Shown here piece by piece: positions 19,522-28,436 of a stretch of DNA of 64,000 bases (within the stretch, counting starts at the first letter, position 1; every line of letters starts with the position of its first letter). A program made the position numbers and the translations under genes. The notes under the pieces were generated by a model that saw nothing but the letters and a program-made list of their open reading frames with translations, was not told the DNA's origin and did no database searches. Source of the DNA: Desulfoluna spongiiphila (GTDB lineage: Bacteria; Desulfobacterota; Desulfobacteria; Desulfobacterales; Desulfolunaceae); contig NZ_FMUX01000005.1 of NCBI RefSeq assembly GCF_900101345.1, positions 186,001 through 250,000 of the forward strand, read 5' to 3'.

Positions 19522-20697
19522 ATGGATTACAATGCTGAAAGTTTAGCGCTTCACGCAAAGAGCGTGGGCAAAATCGAAGTGGTCTCCAAGGTTGCCATCG
19601 GGACCCGGGACGACTTGAGCCTTGCGTACACCCCGGGGGTGGCTCAACCGTGCCGGGAGATCAGCGACGTGAAGGATGAGGTCTACCGGTACACAGCCAA
19701 GGGCAACCTGGTGGCGGTGGTTACCGATGGAACCGCGGTTCTGGGCCTGGGGGACATCGGCCCGGAGGCGGCCATGCCGGTGATGGAGGGCAAGGCCATT
19801 TTATTTAAAGAGTTTGCCGATGTGGACGCGTTTCCCATCTGCCTTGCCACCTGCGATGTGGATGAGATCGTGCAGTCGGTTAAGATGATCGCCCCCACTT
19901 TCGGGGGGATTAACCTGGAGGACATCTCAGCGCCACGCTGCGTGGAGATCGAAGAGCGGCTCAAGGCAGAGCTGGACATTCCCGTTTTCCATGATGATCA
20001 GCACGGCACCGCCATTGTGGTGGCCGCAGCCCTTATCAACGCCTTGAAGGTGGTGGGCAAAGAGCTCGCCGACATTCGGGTGGTGGTCAACGGGGCCGGA
20101 GCCGCCGGAGGCGCCATCATCAAGATGCTCCTGGACCTGGGTGTCACGGATATTCTCGCCTGCGACAAAAGCGGCCTGCTTCGGGAAGGAGATGCGGAGA
20201 ACCCGCCCCATCTGGAGGCCCTGGCCCGGAAGACCAACCGGGGCAAGCGCACGGGAGACCTGGCCGATGCCATGGTGGGTTCCGATGTCTTTATCGGGGT
20301 CTCCGCGGGCAACGTGGTGAGTAAGGAGATGGTTGCCTCCATGAACCCCGGTGCCGTGGTGTTTGCCATGGCCAACCCCACCCCTGAGATCATGCCCGAC
20401 GATGCCCGGGCCGCAGGAGCTGCGGTGGTGGGCTCGGGGCGTTCCGATTTCCCCAACCAGGTGAACAACGTCCTGGCCTTCCCCGGTATTTTCAGGGGCG
20501 CTCTGGACGCCAGGGCAGGGGAGATCAACCCGGCCATGACCCTGGCCGCAGCCTACGCCATTGCCGGGATCATTGGAGAGGACGAACTGTCCGCAGAGTA
20601 TGTCATCCCCGACGCCCTGGACCGGCGCGTGGGCAGGCAGGTGGCCGATGCTGTGAAGCAGGCGGCGTATGAATCCGGTGCAGCCATCAGGAAATAA
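19522..20697 (+). CDS. Malic enzyme (malate dehydrogenase, decarboxylating), copy 1
   Basis: The 391-residue enzyme oxidatively decarboxylates malate to pyruvate and CO2 with NAD(P)+. It shows the malic N-domain ([40 protein letters not shown] with metal ligands) and the nucleotide domain [22 protein letters not shown]. It lacks the C-terminal phosphotransacetylase domain of E. coli MaeB, so it is the short single-module type. ATG 19522 follows GGGGAAGG, and an upstream in-frame ATG at 19483 is less likely. It is 20 bp from a 2-hydroxycarboxylate transporter gene, so imported malate would be fed to pyruvate. A near-identical copy lies beyond the transporter. Confidence 0.93.
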   Translation: MDYNAESLALHAKSVGKIEVVSKVAIGTRDDLSLAYTPGVAQPCREISDVKDEVYRYTAKGNLVAVVTDGTAVLGLGDIGPEAAMPVMEGKAILFKEFADVDAFPICLATCDVDEIVQSVKMIAPTFGGINLEDISAPRCVEIEERLKAELDIPVFHDDQHGTAIVVAAALINALKVVGKELADIRVVVNGAGAAGGAIIKMLLDLGVTDILACDKSGLLREGDAENPPHLEALARKTNRGKRTGDLADAMVGSDVFIGVSAGNVVSKEMVASMNPGAVVFAMANPTPEIMPDDARAAGAAVVGSGRSDFPNQVNNVLAFPGIFRGALDARAGEINPAMTLAAAYAIAGIIGEDELSAEYVIPDALDRRVGRQVADAVKQAAYESGAAIRK

Positions 20698-20717
20698 CGA
20701 ACCAAGGAGAGATGACG

Positions 20718-22025
20718 ATGTCAACAGCAACGACCGCCGTTATGCCCGCACAGGGCCTTCGTGACTACAAGATCATGGGGATTCCCCTTCCATTTTTTCT
20801 CGTTTTAACCGGTGTGGTGTTTCTCACCACCTACCTTCAGGTGCTGCCCAAGGGCATGGTCGGGGCCTTTCCCCTGATGATGGCCCTGGGTGCTATTTTC
20901 AATGAAATCGGCGACCGCACTCCCGGCATCAAGGACTACCTGGGAGGCGGCCCCATCCTGATTATTTTCGGCTCTGCGGCCCTGGTCACCTACGGCGTGC
21001 TGCCCCAGCCCTCCGTGAAGATCATGACCAGCTTCATGAAGAGCGAGAGCTTCTTGAGTTTTTACATTGCCGCCCTGATCACGGGCAGCATCCTGGGCAT
21101 GGACCGAAAGCTCCTGATTCGTGCCTCGGTGAGGTATCTGCCGGTGATTCTGGGCGGGGTGGCCGTCTCCATCGTGATGACCGGTACCGTGGGGATGCTC
21201 ATGGGCTACGGTTTCAAAGAGGCCATCCTCTACATCGCCATTCCCATCATGGGCGGCGGCATGGGCGCAGGGGCGGTTCCCCTGTCCCAGATCTTCGGCA
21301 GCACCCTGAACCTCGATCCCGCAGCCATGATGTCCCGTATGGTTCCCGCCCTGGCCCTGGGCAACGCCTTTGCCATCGTGGCCGCCGGTATCCTGGACAA
21401 GATCGGTAAATCTTCTCCCTCCCTGACGGGCAACGGTACCCTGATGAAGAATCAGGACGCCGTGGCCGAGGAGAAGGAAGAAGAGCCCACCATTGATTAC
21501 CAGCTCATGGGCATCGGGCTGCTCATGGCCACCACCTTTTTCGTCTTCGGCAAACTCCTCGGGAGCTTTATCCCCCTGCACTCCTACGCTTTGATGATCA
21601 TCAGCGTGGCCGTGGTCAAGGCCCTGGGGATCCTCCCCCGCAAATACGAGCTGGGTGCCTTCCAGTGGTTCCGTTTCGTCATGGTCAGCATGACCCCGGC
21701 CCTTCTGGTTGGCATCGGCGTGGCCTACACCAACCTGAACCAGGTGATTGACGCCTTCTCCATTCAGTATGTGGTTCTGGTGGCCGTCACCGTTGTGGGC
21801 TCCATCATCGGCTCCGGCTTTGTGGGCCGCCTCTTCGGTTTTTACCCCATCGAAGCGGCCATCACCGGCGGGCTCTGCATGGCCAACATGGGCGGCACCG
21901 GCGACGTGGCGGTTCTTTCTGCCTCCAAGCGCATGGACCTTATGCCCTTTGCCCAGATCTCATCACGCATCGGCGGGGCCTTTATGCTGATCCTGGCTAC
22001 AGCGGCACTGAAAATGATTGTCTAA
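20718..22025 (+). CDS. 2-hydroxycarboxylate transporter (CitS/MaeP family), probable malate carrier
   Basis: The 435-residue inner-membrane protein has about eleven hydrophobic segments and both hallmark GGxG-type re-entrant loops of the 2HCT family: MGGGMGAGAVPLSQIFG near residue 180 and GGLCMANMGGTGDVAVLS near residue 395. Family members move malate, citrate or lactate with Na+ or H+, or exchange them. Flanking malic enzymes point to malate. ATG 20718 has AAGGAG at good spacing, while an ATG six bases upstream is too close. It probably forms an operon with the upstream malic enzyme, closed by the terminator at 22053. Confidence 0.93.
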   Translation: MSTATTAVMPAQGLRDYKIMGIPLPFFLVLTGVVFLTTYLQVLPKGMVGAFPLMMALGAIFNEIGDRTPGIKDYLGGGPILIIFGSAALVTYGVLPQPSVKIMTSFMKSESFLSFYIAALITGSILGMDRKLLIRASVRYLPVILGGVAVSIVMTGTVGMLMGYGFKEAILYIAIPIMGGGMGAGAVPLSQIFGSTLNLDPAAMMSRMVPALALGNAFAIVAAGILDKIGKSSPSLTGNGTLMKNQDAVAEEKEEEPTIDYQLMGIGLLMATTFFVFGKLLGSFIPLHSYALMIISVAVVKALGILPRKYELGAFQWFRFVMVSMTPALLVGIGVAYTNLNQVIDAFSIQYVVLVAVTVVGSIIGSGFVGRLFGFYPIEAAITGGLCMANMGGTGDVAVLSASKRMDLMPFAQISSRIGGAFMLILATAALKMIV

Positions 22026-22052
22026 GACACCCCTCACGTGACAACGGATAAC

Positions 22053-22087
22053 AAAACACCCTCCGGCAGTGAGTCGGGGGGTGTTTT
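22053..22087 (+). terminator. Terminator after the transporter gene
   Basis: AAAACACCCTCCG pairs with CGGGGGGTGTTTT across a nine-base loop, 28 bp after the transporter stop codon, ending in a short T-run. Confidence 0.8.
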
Positions 22088-22128
22088 GCCGTTGGGTCCG
22101 GTGAAAAAAAACGTCTCTAACCGGCAAA

Positions 22129-22269
22129 GCCTCCGGCGGGTCGCTTTTTGAAAAAAGCTCCGCAAAAACGTTCCGGTTGCATCACGTTAAAACAGCCGGT
22201 TCGAATCGTTGGTAAGACCTGTTTGTCAAACTTTTTAAAAGTTTGGCCCCCGGCAGGGCCGCCGGAGGC
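22129..22269 (+). repeat. Intergenic repeat bounded by GCCTCCGGCGG ends, copy 4 (variant interior)
   Basis: GCCTCCGGCGG at 22129 and CCGCCGGAGGC ending 22269 enclose 141 bp. The right end carries CAAACTTTTTAAAAGTTTG and GGCCCCCGGCAGGGCC, as at 34734-34776. No GAGGAACGA-loop hairpin is present. The rest of the 22088-22547 gap up to the second malic enzyme has no supportable gene. Confidence 0.7.
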
Positions 22270-22547
22270 ATGTTTGAGCTGACTAGTGACGTTTTTTTAT
22301 AAAAGGCAGGCTTGCCGGGGGATGACAAAAAGTACTGTGATCTCACAGGTCTCTTTCATGCGGGAGCCGATGTTTTGTTGAGACGCCCTGCGTTTTTCCA
22401 AATAAGCGCGGGACATGGCACGCCACCTTGAGGTAAAGAGGGACCCGAATCCATGGATTCAGGTAGTTTGTTATAAATGATCGCAATGACTCCGGTCGGA
22501 TAATGAGCACTTCGGAGCGGAACGGACCGGAGGGGAAGGAAACGGAA

Positions 22548-23726
22548 ATGGATTACAACGCGGCGAGCTTAGCGCTTCACGAGAAGAGTGTGGGTAAAAT
22601 CGAGGTGGTCTCCAAGGTGGCCGTCGAAAATCGGGATGACTTGAGCCTTGCATACACCCCCGGGGTGGCCCAGCCATGCCGGGAGATCAGTGGCGAGCGG
22701 GACGAGGTGTACCGGTACACGGCAAAGGGCAACCTGGTGGCGGTGGTCACCGACGGAACGGCCGTACTCGGTTTGGGGGATATCGGCCCGGAAGCCGCCA
22801 TGCCGGTAATGGAGGGCAAGGCCATTCTATTTAAAGAGTTTGCCGACGTGGACGCCTTTCCCATCTGCCTTGCCAGCACCGATGTGGAGGACATCGTCCA
22901 GTCCGTGAAGATGATCGCCCCCACCTTCGGTGGCATCAACCTGGAGGACATCTCCGCGCCCCGCTGCATGGAGATCGAAGAGCGGCTCAAGGCCGAGCTC
23001 GATATCCCCGTTTTCCATGACGATCAGCACGGAACGGCCATTGTGGTGGCAGCGGCCCTTATCAACGCCTTGAAGGTGGTGAAGAAAAATCTTTCCGAGA
23101 TCCGCGTGGTGGTCAACGGCGCCGGAGCCGCAGGGGGAGCCATCATCAAGCTGCTCCTGGACCTGGGCGTTTCGGACATCCTGGCCTGCGACAAGAGCGG
23201 AATCCTCTGCAAGGGTTGCGGAGACAACCCTGCCCACCTGGAGGCCCTGGCGTGCCTGACCAACCAGGGAAAATGCACAGGGGACCTTGCCGATGCCATG
23301 GTGGGGGCCGATGTGTTTATCGGGGTCTCGGCGGGCAACGTGGTGAGCAAAGAGATGGTGGCCTCCATGAACAAAGGCGCCGTGGTGTTTGCCATGGCCA
23401 ACCCCACCCCCGAGATCATGCCCGACGATGCAAGGGCCGCCGGGGCCGCGGTGGTGGGCTCCGGACGCTCGGACTTTCCCAACCAGGTGAACAACGTCCT
23501 GGCCTTTCCCGGTATCTTTCGGGGCGCCCTGGACGCCCGGGCCCGGGAGATCAACAGCGCCATGACCCTTGCCACCGCCTACGCCATCGCAGGTATCATC
23601 GAAGACGATGAACTCACCGCCGAGTATGTCATCCCCGATGCCCTGGACCGCCGGGTGGGCAAGAAGGTGGCCGAAGCCGTGAAACAGGCGGCCTTTGAGT
23701 CGGGCGCCGCCACGCAGAAGTCATAA
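22548..23726 (+). CDS. Malic enzyme, copy 2
   Basis: This 392-residue paralogue aligns without gaps over nearly its full length with the enzyme at 19522; by eye roughly nine residues in ten are the same. All motifs are kept: [37 protein letters not shown] and [19 protein letters not shown]. One difference is a cysteine-rich patch [25 protein letters not shown] (in pieces around residues 217-243), where copy 1 has LLREGDAENP. The ATG at 22548 follows GGGGAAGG as in copy 1, so the ribosome-binding region was duplicated too. It has its own upstream region behind a terminator, so the two copies are probably expressed separately. Confidence 0.93.
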   Translation: MDYNAASLALHEKSVGKIEVVSKVAVENRDDLSLAYTPGVAQPCREISGERDEVYRYTAKGNLVAVVTDGTAVLGLGDIGPEAAMPVMEGKAILFKEFADVDAFPICLASTDVEDIVQSVKMIAPTFGGINLEDISAPRCMEIEERLKAELDIPVFHDDQHGTAIVVAAALINALKVVKKNLSEIRVVVNGAGAAGGAIIKLLLDLGVSDILACDKSGILCKGCGDNPAHLEALACLTNQGKCTGDLADAMVGADVFIGVSAGNVVSKEMVASMNKGAVVFAMANPTPEIMPDDARAAGAAVVGSGRSDFPNQVNNVLAFPGIFRGALDARAREINSAMTLATAYAIAGIIEDDELTAEYVIPDALDRRVGKKVAEAVKQAAFESGAATQKS

Positions 23727-23732
23727 AAAAGC

Positions 23733-24015
23733 GCCTCCGGCGGCCAAGCTTTTGAAAAGTTTGATAAACAGTTTTTTTGATTGGTACCGAAGCTGTCGGA
23801 GACACCAAGACTGAATCATTGGGCGTGATCAAAGTAAGCCTCATACCCAGGCAATTGAATTGCCTGGGTATGTTTGTTTTGGCTTTCACCACAGTGCATG
23901 CCACGTCTCATCTCCACGAACTTCACACGAATGCCATTGCGATTTGCCCTGAGGAACGAAGGGCGAAGCGCAATGGCAACCAGCTTTCGAGGTGGCTCAC
24001 CTCGCCGCCGGAGGC
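23733..24015 (+). repeat. Intergenic repeat pair with GCCTCCGGCGG ends, copy 5
   Basis: A left end GCCTCCGGCGGCCAAGC at 23733 and a complete GAGGAACGA-loop unit at 23933-24015 flank about 180 bp. The unit has arms GCCATTGCG.../...GCGCAATGGC around loop GAGGAACGA, then CGAGGTGGCTCACCTCG and CCGCCGGAGGC. Its outer stem (GCCATTGCG) differs from other copies (GCGAATGCG) but stays paired. It lies between convergent malic enzyme and nitric oxide reductase genes. Confidence 0.8.
23848..23877. terminator. Bidirectional terminator between convergent genes
   Basis: ATACCCAGGCAATT and AATTGCCTGGGTAT form a perfect inverted repeat with a minimal loop, followed by a T-rich tract on the plus strand. It lies between the second malic enzyme and the nitric oxide reductase genes. 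Confidence 0.8.
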
Positions 24016-24047
24016 ATGCTTTTTGTTTCTCCTGCGGCTACCCTTAC

Positions 24048-26300
24048 TTAAGCAAAGGGCTCTCCCGAGCCGATGGTCACCTTTTTTAAATTCCCCATGG
24101 CTTTGAGCATAAACAGGAGAAAGGCCCCGGATCCGATGATGATCATGAAATCGGGCACCATGCGGGTGTTTCCGATAATCCGGACGATGTCCCTGGACCA
24201 GAAGGCGTCGGAGCGGGCGTGCCAGAATCCGTGGTTGATGTTGTCCAGCACCTGGAGGATCCCCGTGGGCAGGAGGGTGGCGGTGAACATGACAAAGAGC
24301 CCGATGTTGATGCTCCAGAAACAGAGCTTGAGCAGGTTCGGGCTCCAGCCCTTGTCTTCCACCAGGCCGCGCATGGAAAACAGGGAGAGACCGATGCCCA
24401 GGATCCCGTAGGTCCCGAACAGAGCGGTGTGGCCGTGGTTGACGGTGAGGTAGGTGGCGTGCTCGTAGTAGTTGACCACCGGGGTGGTGATGGAGAGTCC
24501 CATGACGCCTGCTCCCACGAATTCCCAGCAGATGGCGGCCATGAGGAACATCAGGGGGTATTTGTAAGGAAAATCGCTGCCTCCTTTGACCAGGGCGCTC
24601 TGGCCGTGCCACACCTCGGAGAGGAGAAGGAGAATGGGAACGGGTTCCAGGGCCGAGATGGTGGAGCCCAGGGCGAGCCAGAGGGACGGCTCGCCGAACC
24701 AGTAGTAGTGATGTCCCACGCCGATGATACCCGCAAAAAGGGCCAGGCCCACGGTGAGATAGACGGCCCTGAGGCCGGCCTCCAGGCGCACCAGCCCGAG
24801 GTTGACCATGACAAAGGCCACGGCGGCGGCTGCGAAGAATTCAAAGGCTCCTTCCACCCAGGTGTGGACCACCCACCAGCGCCAGAAGTCGGCGATGGTG
24901 ATGTGGGTCTGGGGGTCGTAGGTGAGCCCGAAGCTGAAAAATCCCACCACGGCCACTCCGGAGTAGGCCAGGAAGTTGGGGAGCCCCCATTTGTCCTGGC
25001 CTGCCTTGAAGTGGTCCTTCAAGGCCCTCACCACCAGAAAAAGCCAGAGAATGAGGCCGATAAAGAGAAGGATCTGCCAGAGCCTTCCCAATTCAAGGTA
25101 TTCCCATCCCTGGTGTCCCAGCCAGAACCAGTAGTCGGCCAGTTTTCCTTTGATACCCAGGACCTCGCCGGTGAGGCTGCCCACGGCAACCACCAGAACC
25201 GCAAAGAAGAGCAGGTCTACGAGGAATCCTTGTCCTTTGGGCTCCCGGTTGCCCACCATGGGGGCCACGAACAGGGTCATGCCGATCCAGGAGACGGCAA
25301 TCCAGAAGATCGCCAATTGAAGGTGCCAGGATTTGACCCAGTTGTAGGGGATAAAGGCGGCGATGGCCTTGAGGCCGTAAAAGGAGTCCGGGCTCACGGT
25401 GTAGTGGGCCATGAGCCCCCCGACGTTGACCTGCACAAAGAAGAGGGCCGCCACCACCAGGAAGAATTTGGCGGCTTTCTTCTGGCTGGACGAGATGGGG
25501 GCACCGGCCAGGGCCATGGCAGGTTCCGGTTTATAGGGAAGGGCTCCCTTGTTGAACCCGTATTTGTGGTAAAGGTAGATCATTCCCCCCAGGCAGAGAC
25601 CGAAAGCCACCAGGGAGATGGCCGACCAGACCAGGGACTTGCCCGAGACCGCGTTTCCCACGCTGGGGTCGTGGGGCCAGTTGTTGGTGTAGGTGTGGGT
25701 GTCTCCGGGGCGGATGGTGCCCGCGCACCAGGCCGTCCAGAAGAAAAAATCGGCCAGGTTCCGGAGTTGGGTGGGGTCTGTGATGGTGCCGGGGTTGATG
25801 GGGCCGTTTTCGTCCCCGTCGGTGAAGAGCCGGTGGTAAAAATCGCGATTTTTAAAAAGGGCGGCCACCTGGAGAGGCGTCAGGGTGAGGGTGTCGCTCT
25901 CTTTGTCGTAGCGGTTGGTCTTGATCTGTTTGATGACCACCGCGTCCACGGCACCTCTCTCTTCCGTTGAGAGATTGGCGTAGTTTTTCCGGAAGCGCTG
26001 CAGGGCCATCACCTCCCGCATGGTCACCCCCATGTTGTGCAGGGCCTGGGCGGTGAAGTCGGGACCCCGGTAAGTGCCGTGGCCCCAGACGCTGCCCAGG
26101 TCCATGAGGCCGAAGCGCTGCCATACCTGCTGGCCGGCCATGATGTCCCCTTTGCCTGAAAGGGGCTGGCCGTACATGGATGCGACGGTGCCGGGGTAGG
26201 GGGGGAGGTCTTTTTTGGTGTAAACGAATCCGATCAGTGCAATGGCAATGGAGCTGAAAATGGCGATGAGAAAATAGAGCTTCATCCGTTGGCTGAGCAT
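24048..26300 (-). CDS. norZ: Quinol-dependent nitric oxide reductase (single-subunit qNOR)
   Basis: The 750-residue membrane protein reduces two NO to N2O using quinol. It has the qNOR architecture: an N-terminal membrane anchor and about 190-residue periplasmic domain (GQQVWQRFGLMDLGSVWGHG), then about twelve further membrane segments of the heme-copper oxidase core. Visible core motifs are FWRWWVVHTWVEGAFEFF, GVGHHYYWFG (paired histidines for the heme/non-heme iron centre) and NHGHTALFGTYGILG. No CXXCH is present, so it is not the cytochrome c-linked NorB/C type. The start is ATG 26300, with GAGG six bases before. It is a single gene, presumably for NO detoxification in an anaerobe rather than denitrification, since no nitrite or N2O reductase genes are seen. 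Confidence 0.93.
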   Translation of the reverse strand: MLSQRMKLYFLIAIFSSIAIALIGFVYTKKDLPPYPGTVASMYGQPLSGKGDIMAGQQVWQRFGLMDLGSVWGHGTYRGPDFTAQALHNMGVTMREVMALQRFRKNYANLSTEERGAVDAVVIKQIKTNRYDKESDTLTLTPLQVAALFKNRDFYHRLFTDGDENGPINPGTITDPTQLRNLADFFFWTAWCAGTIRPGDTHTYTNNWPHDPSVGNAVSGKSLVWSAISLVAFGLCLGGMIYLYHKYGFNKGALPYKPEPAMALAGAPISSSQKKAAKFFLVVAALFFVQVNVGGLMAHYTVSPDSFYGLKAIAAFIPYNWVKSWHLQLAIFWIAVSWIGMTLFVAPMVGNREPKGQGFLVDLLFFAVLVVAVGSLTGEVLGIKGKLADYWFWLGHQGWEYLELGRLWQILLFIGLILWLFLVVRALKDHFKAGQDKWGLPNFLAYSGVAVVGFFSFGLTYDPQTHITIADFWRWWVVHTWVEGAFEFFAAAAVAFVMVNLGLVRLEAGLRAVYLTVGLALFAGIIGVGHHYYWFGEPSLWLALGSTISALEPVPILLLLSEVWHGQSALVKGGSDFPYKYPLMFLMAAICWEFVGAGVMGLSITTPVVNYYEHATYLTVNHGHTALFGTYGILGIGLSLFSMRGLVEDKGWSPNLLKLCFWSINIGLFVMFTATLLPTGILQVLDNINHGFWHARSDAFWSRDIVRIIGNTRMVPDFMIIIGSGAFLLFMLKAMGNLKKVTIGSGEPFA

Positions 26301-26434
26301 GGCACACCTCATGAGAAGTTAAATGGAGACGTTAGGGGATTGCGCTTGTGCGGCCGCTGGGGCCTGTGGGGACATGCTGGCAGGAGAAGGGCTCCGGAGC
26401 ATCTGCCGGTGGCTCAATGGGTTGAATTTAAGAG

Positions 26435-26463
26435 ATAATACTCTTTTTGGTGGGGGGAGTCAA
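26435..26463 (-). promoter_or_regulatory. Sigma-70 type promoter with overlapping inverted repeat, upstream of norZ
   Basis: On the minus strand TTGACT (26463-26458) and TATTAT (26440-26435) are separated by exactly 17 bp. The -10 box lies inside AAGAG-ATAATA-CTCTT on the plus strand, a five-base inverted repeat that could bind an NO-responsive repressor. No known NsrR, NorR or HcpR consensus was recognised. Confidence 0.6.
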
Positions 26464-26504
26464 TGTGGCATGCGGGCAGGAAGTTAAAAGGGAAGATAAA
26501 AAAA

Positions 26505-26536
26505 ACGCCCTGTGTGCCCATACGGGCACAGGGCGT
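26505..26536 (-). terminator. Terminator of the FKBP gene
   Basis: ACGCCCTGTG and CACAGGGCGT form a long stem. On the minus strand the hairpin is followed by eight Ts (26498-26505), 60 bp after the FKBP stop. Confidence 0.85.
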
Positions 26537-26598
26537 TTATATTTATACGGTCAAGCCGCCGAGGGAAGGCCCCTAAGCAGCATGGAACCTGGGTTGGA

Positions 26599-27099
26599 TC
26601 AGTGGCAGCCGCCTCCGCATCCGCTGCAGTCGCTGGGGGAGCATCCCCCTGCCGGCTGCTGGGTGGCTTCCTTGGTGATGCCCACAACCTCGATGTCAAA
26701 GGTGAGGGTTTTTCCGGCCAGGGGATGGTTTAAATCCACGGTGACCTTCTCGTCATCCACGCTGATGATGACAGCGGGAACCTGCTGGCCCTGGGGGGTG
26801 GAAAGGGCAATGGCCTGGCCCACCTGGGGGTTCATTTCCGGGGGGACGTCGGAAGCGGGGAAGTCCATGGTGTGCTCGTCGGAACGCTCGCCGTAAGCAT
26901 CTTCAGGACCCAGGGTGAAGGTTTTCTTGTCACCCACTGTCAGGTCCATCAGGGCAGCTTCAAATCCGGGGATCAATTGGCCGGTTCCCATCTGGACTTC
27001 AAGGGGATCGCGTCCTTCACTGCTGTCAAACACTTCACCGTCGGCAAGGGTCCCTTTATATGCTACCTGAACGAACAATCCGTTTTCTACTTTTTCCAT
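26599..27099 (-). CDS. FKBP-type peptidyl-prolyl isomerase, SlyD-like
   Basis: The 166-residue cytoplasmic protein has the FKBP core split by an insert-in-flap domain, as in SlyD: VQVAYKGTLADGEVFDSS, then GTGQLIPGFEAALMDLTVGDK, an IF domain (about residues 70-125) and a closing LTFDIEVVGI strand. The tail ends CSPSDCSGCGGGCH, a short Cys/His-rich metal-binding end comparable to the nickel-binding tail of SlyD. The family speeds proline isomerisation, acts as a chaperone and may deliver nickel to hydrogenase. ATG 27099 has AAAGGAG at good spacing. It is a single gene with its own terminator. Confidence 0.9.
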   Translation of the reverse strand: MEKVENGLFVQVAYKGTLADGEVFDSSEGRDPLEVQMGTGQLIPGFEAALMDLTVGDKKTFTLGPEDAYGERSDEHTMDFPASDVPPEMNPQVGQAIALSTPQGQQVPAVIISVDDEKVTVDLNHPLAGKTLTFDIEVVGITKEATQQPAGGCSPSDCSGCGGGCH

Positions 27100-27337
27100 G
27101 GGGTCTCCTTTTTGGAAGACTTGTGATGGCCCGGGGGGTAACCAGACCGGGTGAAGGCGGTTTCCGGGGCATCCATAGGTATCCAACCCTTGAGCCGTGG
27201 ACCCGCTTTTAAAGGGATAATACAGCAAAAGAATTGATGAGTCCTGGGTCATTAATGTTCCGCAGGACATGAACTCCCGTTAAAGATAGGCTTGATAAAT
27301 CGATTGTCAAGGAAGGTTTGTGTACAGCCGGTCTGCC

Positions 27338-28081
27338 CTACATATCCCCGAACAGGTACTGGACGATGGAGAGTGCCGCCAATGGGGCTGTTTCGGCTCT
27401 CAGGATGCGCGTTCCCAGCCCGGCGATGAGAAAGCCCGCCTCTTTGGCCATGTCCGCCTCTTCCCGGGTAAATCCCCCCTCGGGGCCGATGATCAGGGTG
27501 ATGTCGGTGAGGCCGTTTGTGTCCAGGGCTTCGAGCTGTTTAAAGGAGACCTGGGCCTCTTCCCAGAAGAAGAGCTTCAGGGTGTGGGGGCCGGAGGGCA
27601 GCTCCTGTAGCAGGGCTTTCAGCTCGGTGGTACGGCAGATGGCAGGGGCTGTTGTGCGGCCGCACTGTTTGACGGCTTCACCGGCGATCTTCTCCCAGCG
27701 GGCCTCGCGTTTTTCCAGCTTGTCCCCTTTGGGCCGGGCCACCACGCGGCTGGAGAAAAAGGGCTGGAAGGCCGCCATGCCCAGCTCCGTTAAGTGGCGC
27801 ACCAGATCGTCCATTTTCTTCTCTTTTAAAAAGGCCTGGCAGAGGGTGATGGACGGCAGGGAGGAGACGGCTTCCTCCCGGGAGGCGGTGAGGGTCACGG
27901 CGACGCTTTTTTCCTGGATCTCATCGATGACGGCATCGTATTCTCCCCCCTGGCCGTCCAGGAGAATGATGTGGCCGCCGGTTTTTAAACGGAGCACTCG
28001 GATCATGTGCCGTGCCTCGTCTCCTTTGATGATGCCGTGGTTTTCCGTGATGTCCTCTTTCTTGATAAAAAAGCGTCTCAT
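27338..28081 (-). CDS. rsmE: 16S rRNA (uracil-1498-N3)-methyltransferase
   Basis: The 247-residue SPOUT-family enzyme methylates U1498 of 16S rRNA with SAM. It begins MRRFF and has HMIRVLRLKTGGHIILLDGQG in the N-terminal PUA-like part. The C-terminal knot contains the diagnostic IIGPEGGFTREEADMA and the late LGTRILRAETAPLAALSIVQYL, which match RsmE closely. The length is typical. The start is taken at ATG 28081; a longer frame upstream has no family similarity. It diverges from the aromatic operon leader, so 28082-28346 should carry both promoters. Confidence 0.94.
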   Translation of the reverse strand: MRRFFIKKEDITENHGIIKGDEARHMIRVLRLKTGGHIILLDGQGGEYDAVIDEIQEKSVAVTLTASREEAVSSLPSITLCQAFLKEKKMDDLVRHLTELGMAAFQPFFSSRVVARPKGDKLEKREARWEKIAGEAVKQCGRTTAPAICRTTELKALLQELPSGPHTLKLFFWEEAQVSFKQLEALDTNGLTDITLIIGPEGGFTREEADMAKEAGFLIAGLGTRILRAETAPLAALSIVQYLFGDM

Positions 28082-28346
28082 GGGGCTTTTGCGTTCCTTT
28101 TTAGCTGAAAAAGCCGGGGCGAAACCGGCGATGGCCAATGGGCTGAAATGCGCGCTGTTACTGTCTGTAGTAACGAATTCGGGTGCCGGGAGCCTCCCCC
28201 GGGCTGCACCTTTCGGTAAATAACATCTTGACAACCTCATTTCCATAGATTAATTCTTCACGAAAGTTTTATCGCTAAGTGTGACGGAAGGCGATGTTCG
28301 CCTTTCGCATGTGCAGACCAAACGTCATGTGGACAAAGAGAAAAAA

Positions 28347-28436
28347 ATGATTCGATTTTTTAGCGCATTTTATTATTTTTATTACTGGTATCACATCGGT
28401 GTACCCAGGCATGCGCTGAACCACACACACTTGTAA
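28347..28436 (+). CDS. Aromatic-amino-acid leader peptide (29 residues) of the aro/phe/tyr operon
   Basis: The short frame ATG 28347 to TAA 28436 begins MIRFF and continues SAFYYFYYWYH. Within its first 15 residues there are four Phe, five Tyr and one Trp, an extreme bias unlike any other frame here. A modest AAAGAG ribosome site lies about seven bases upstream. It stands 163 bp before the first gene of an operon making chorismate, phenylalanine and tyrosine, and a terminator separates the two. This fits a transcription-attenuation leader in which ribosome stalling at aromatic codons reports shortage of charged tRNAs, as in enteric pheA and trp leaders. A preceding seven-codon frame (ATG 28326) overlaps its start as ATGA and contains a Trp codon. 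Its significance is unclear. Confidence 0.75.
   Translation: MIRFFSAFYYFYYWYHIGVPRHALNHTHL

Noticed and set aside
22415-22432. Possible sigma-54 promoter TGGCACG...TTGA upstream of the second malic enzyme
   Set aside because: The spacing between the GG and the second element is off by one and the GC of the -12 box is missing.
24219-25970. Plus-strand 583-codon frame opposite norZ
   Set aside because: Highly Gly/His/Glu-rich shadow of the nitric oxide reductase gene, without recognisable domains.
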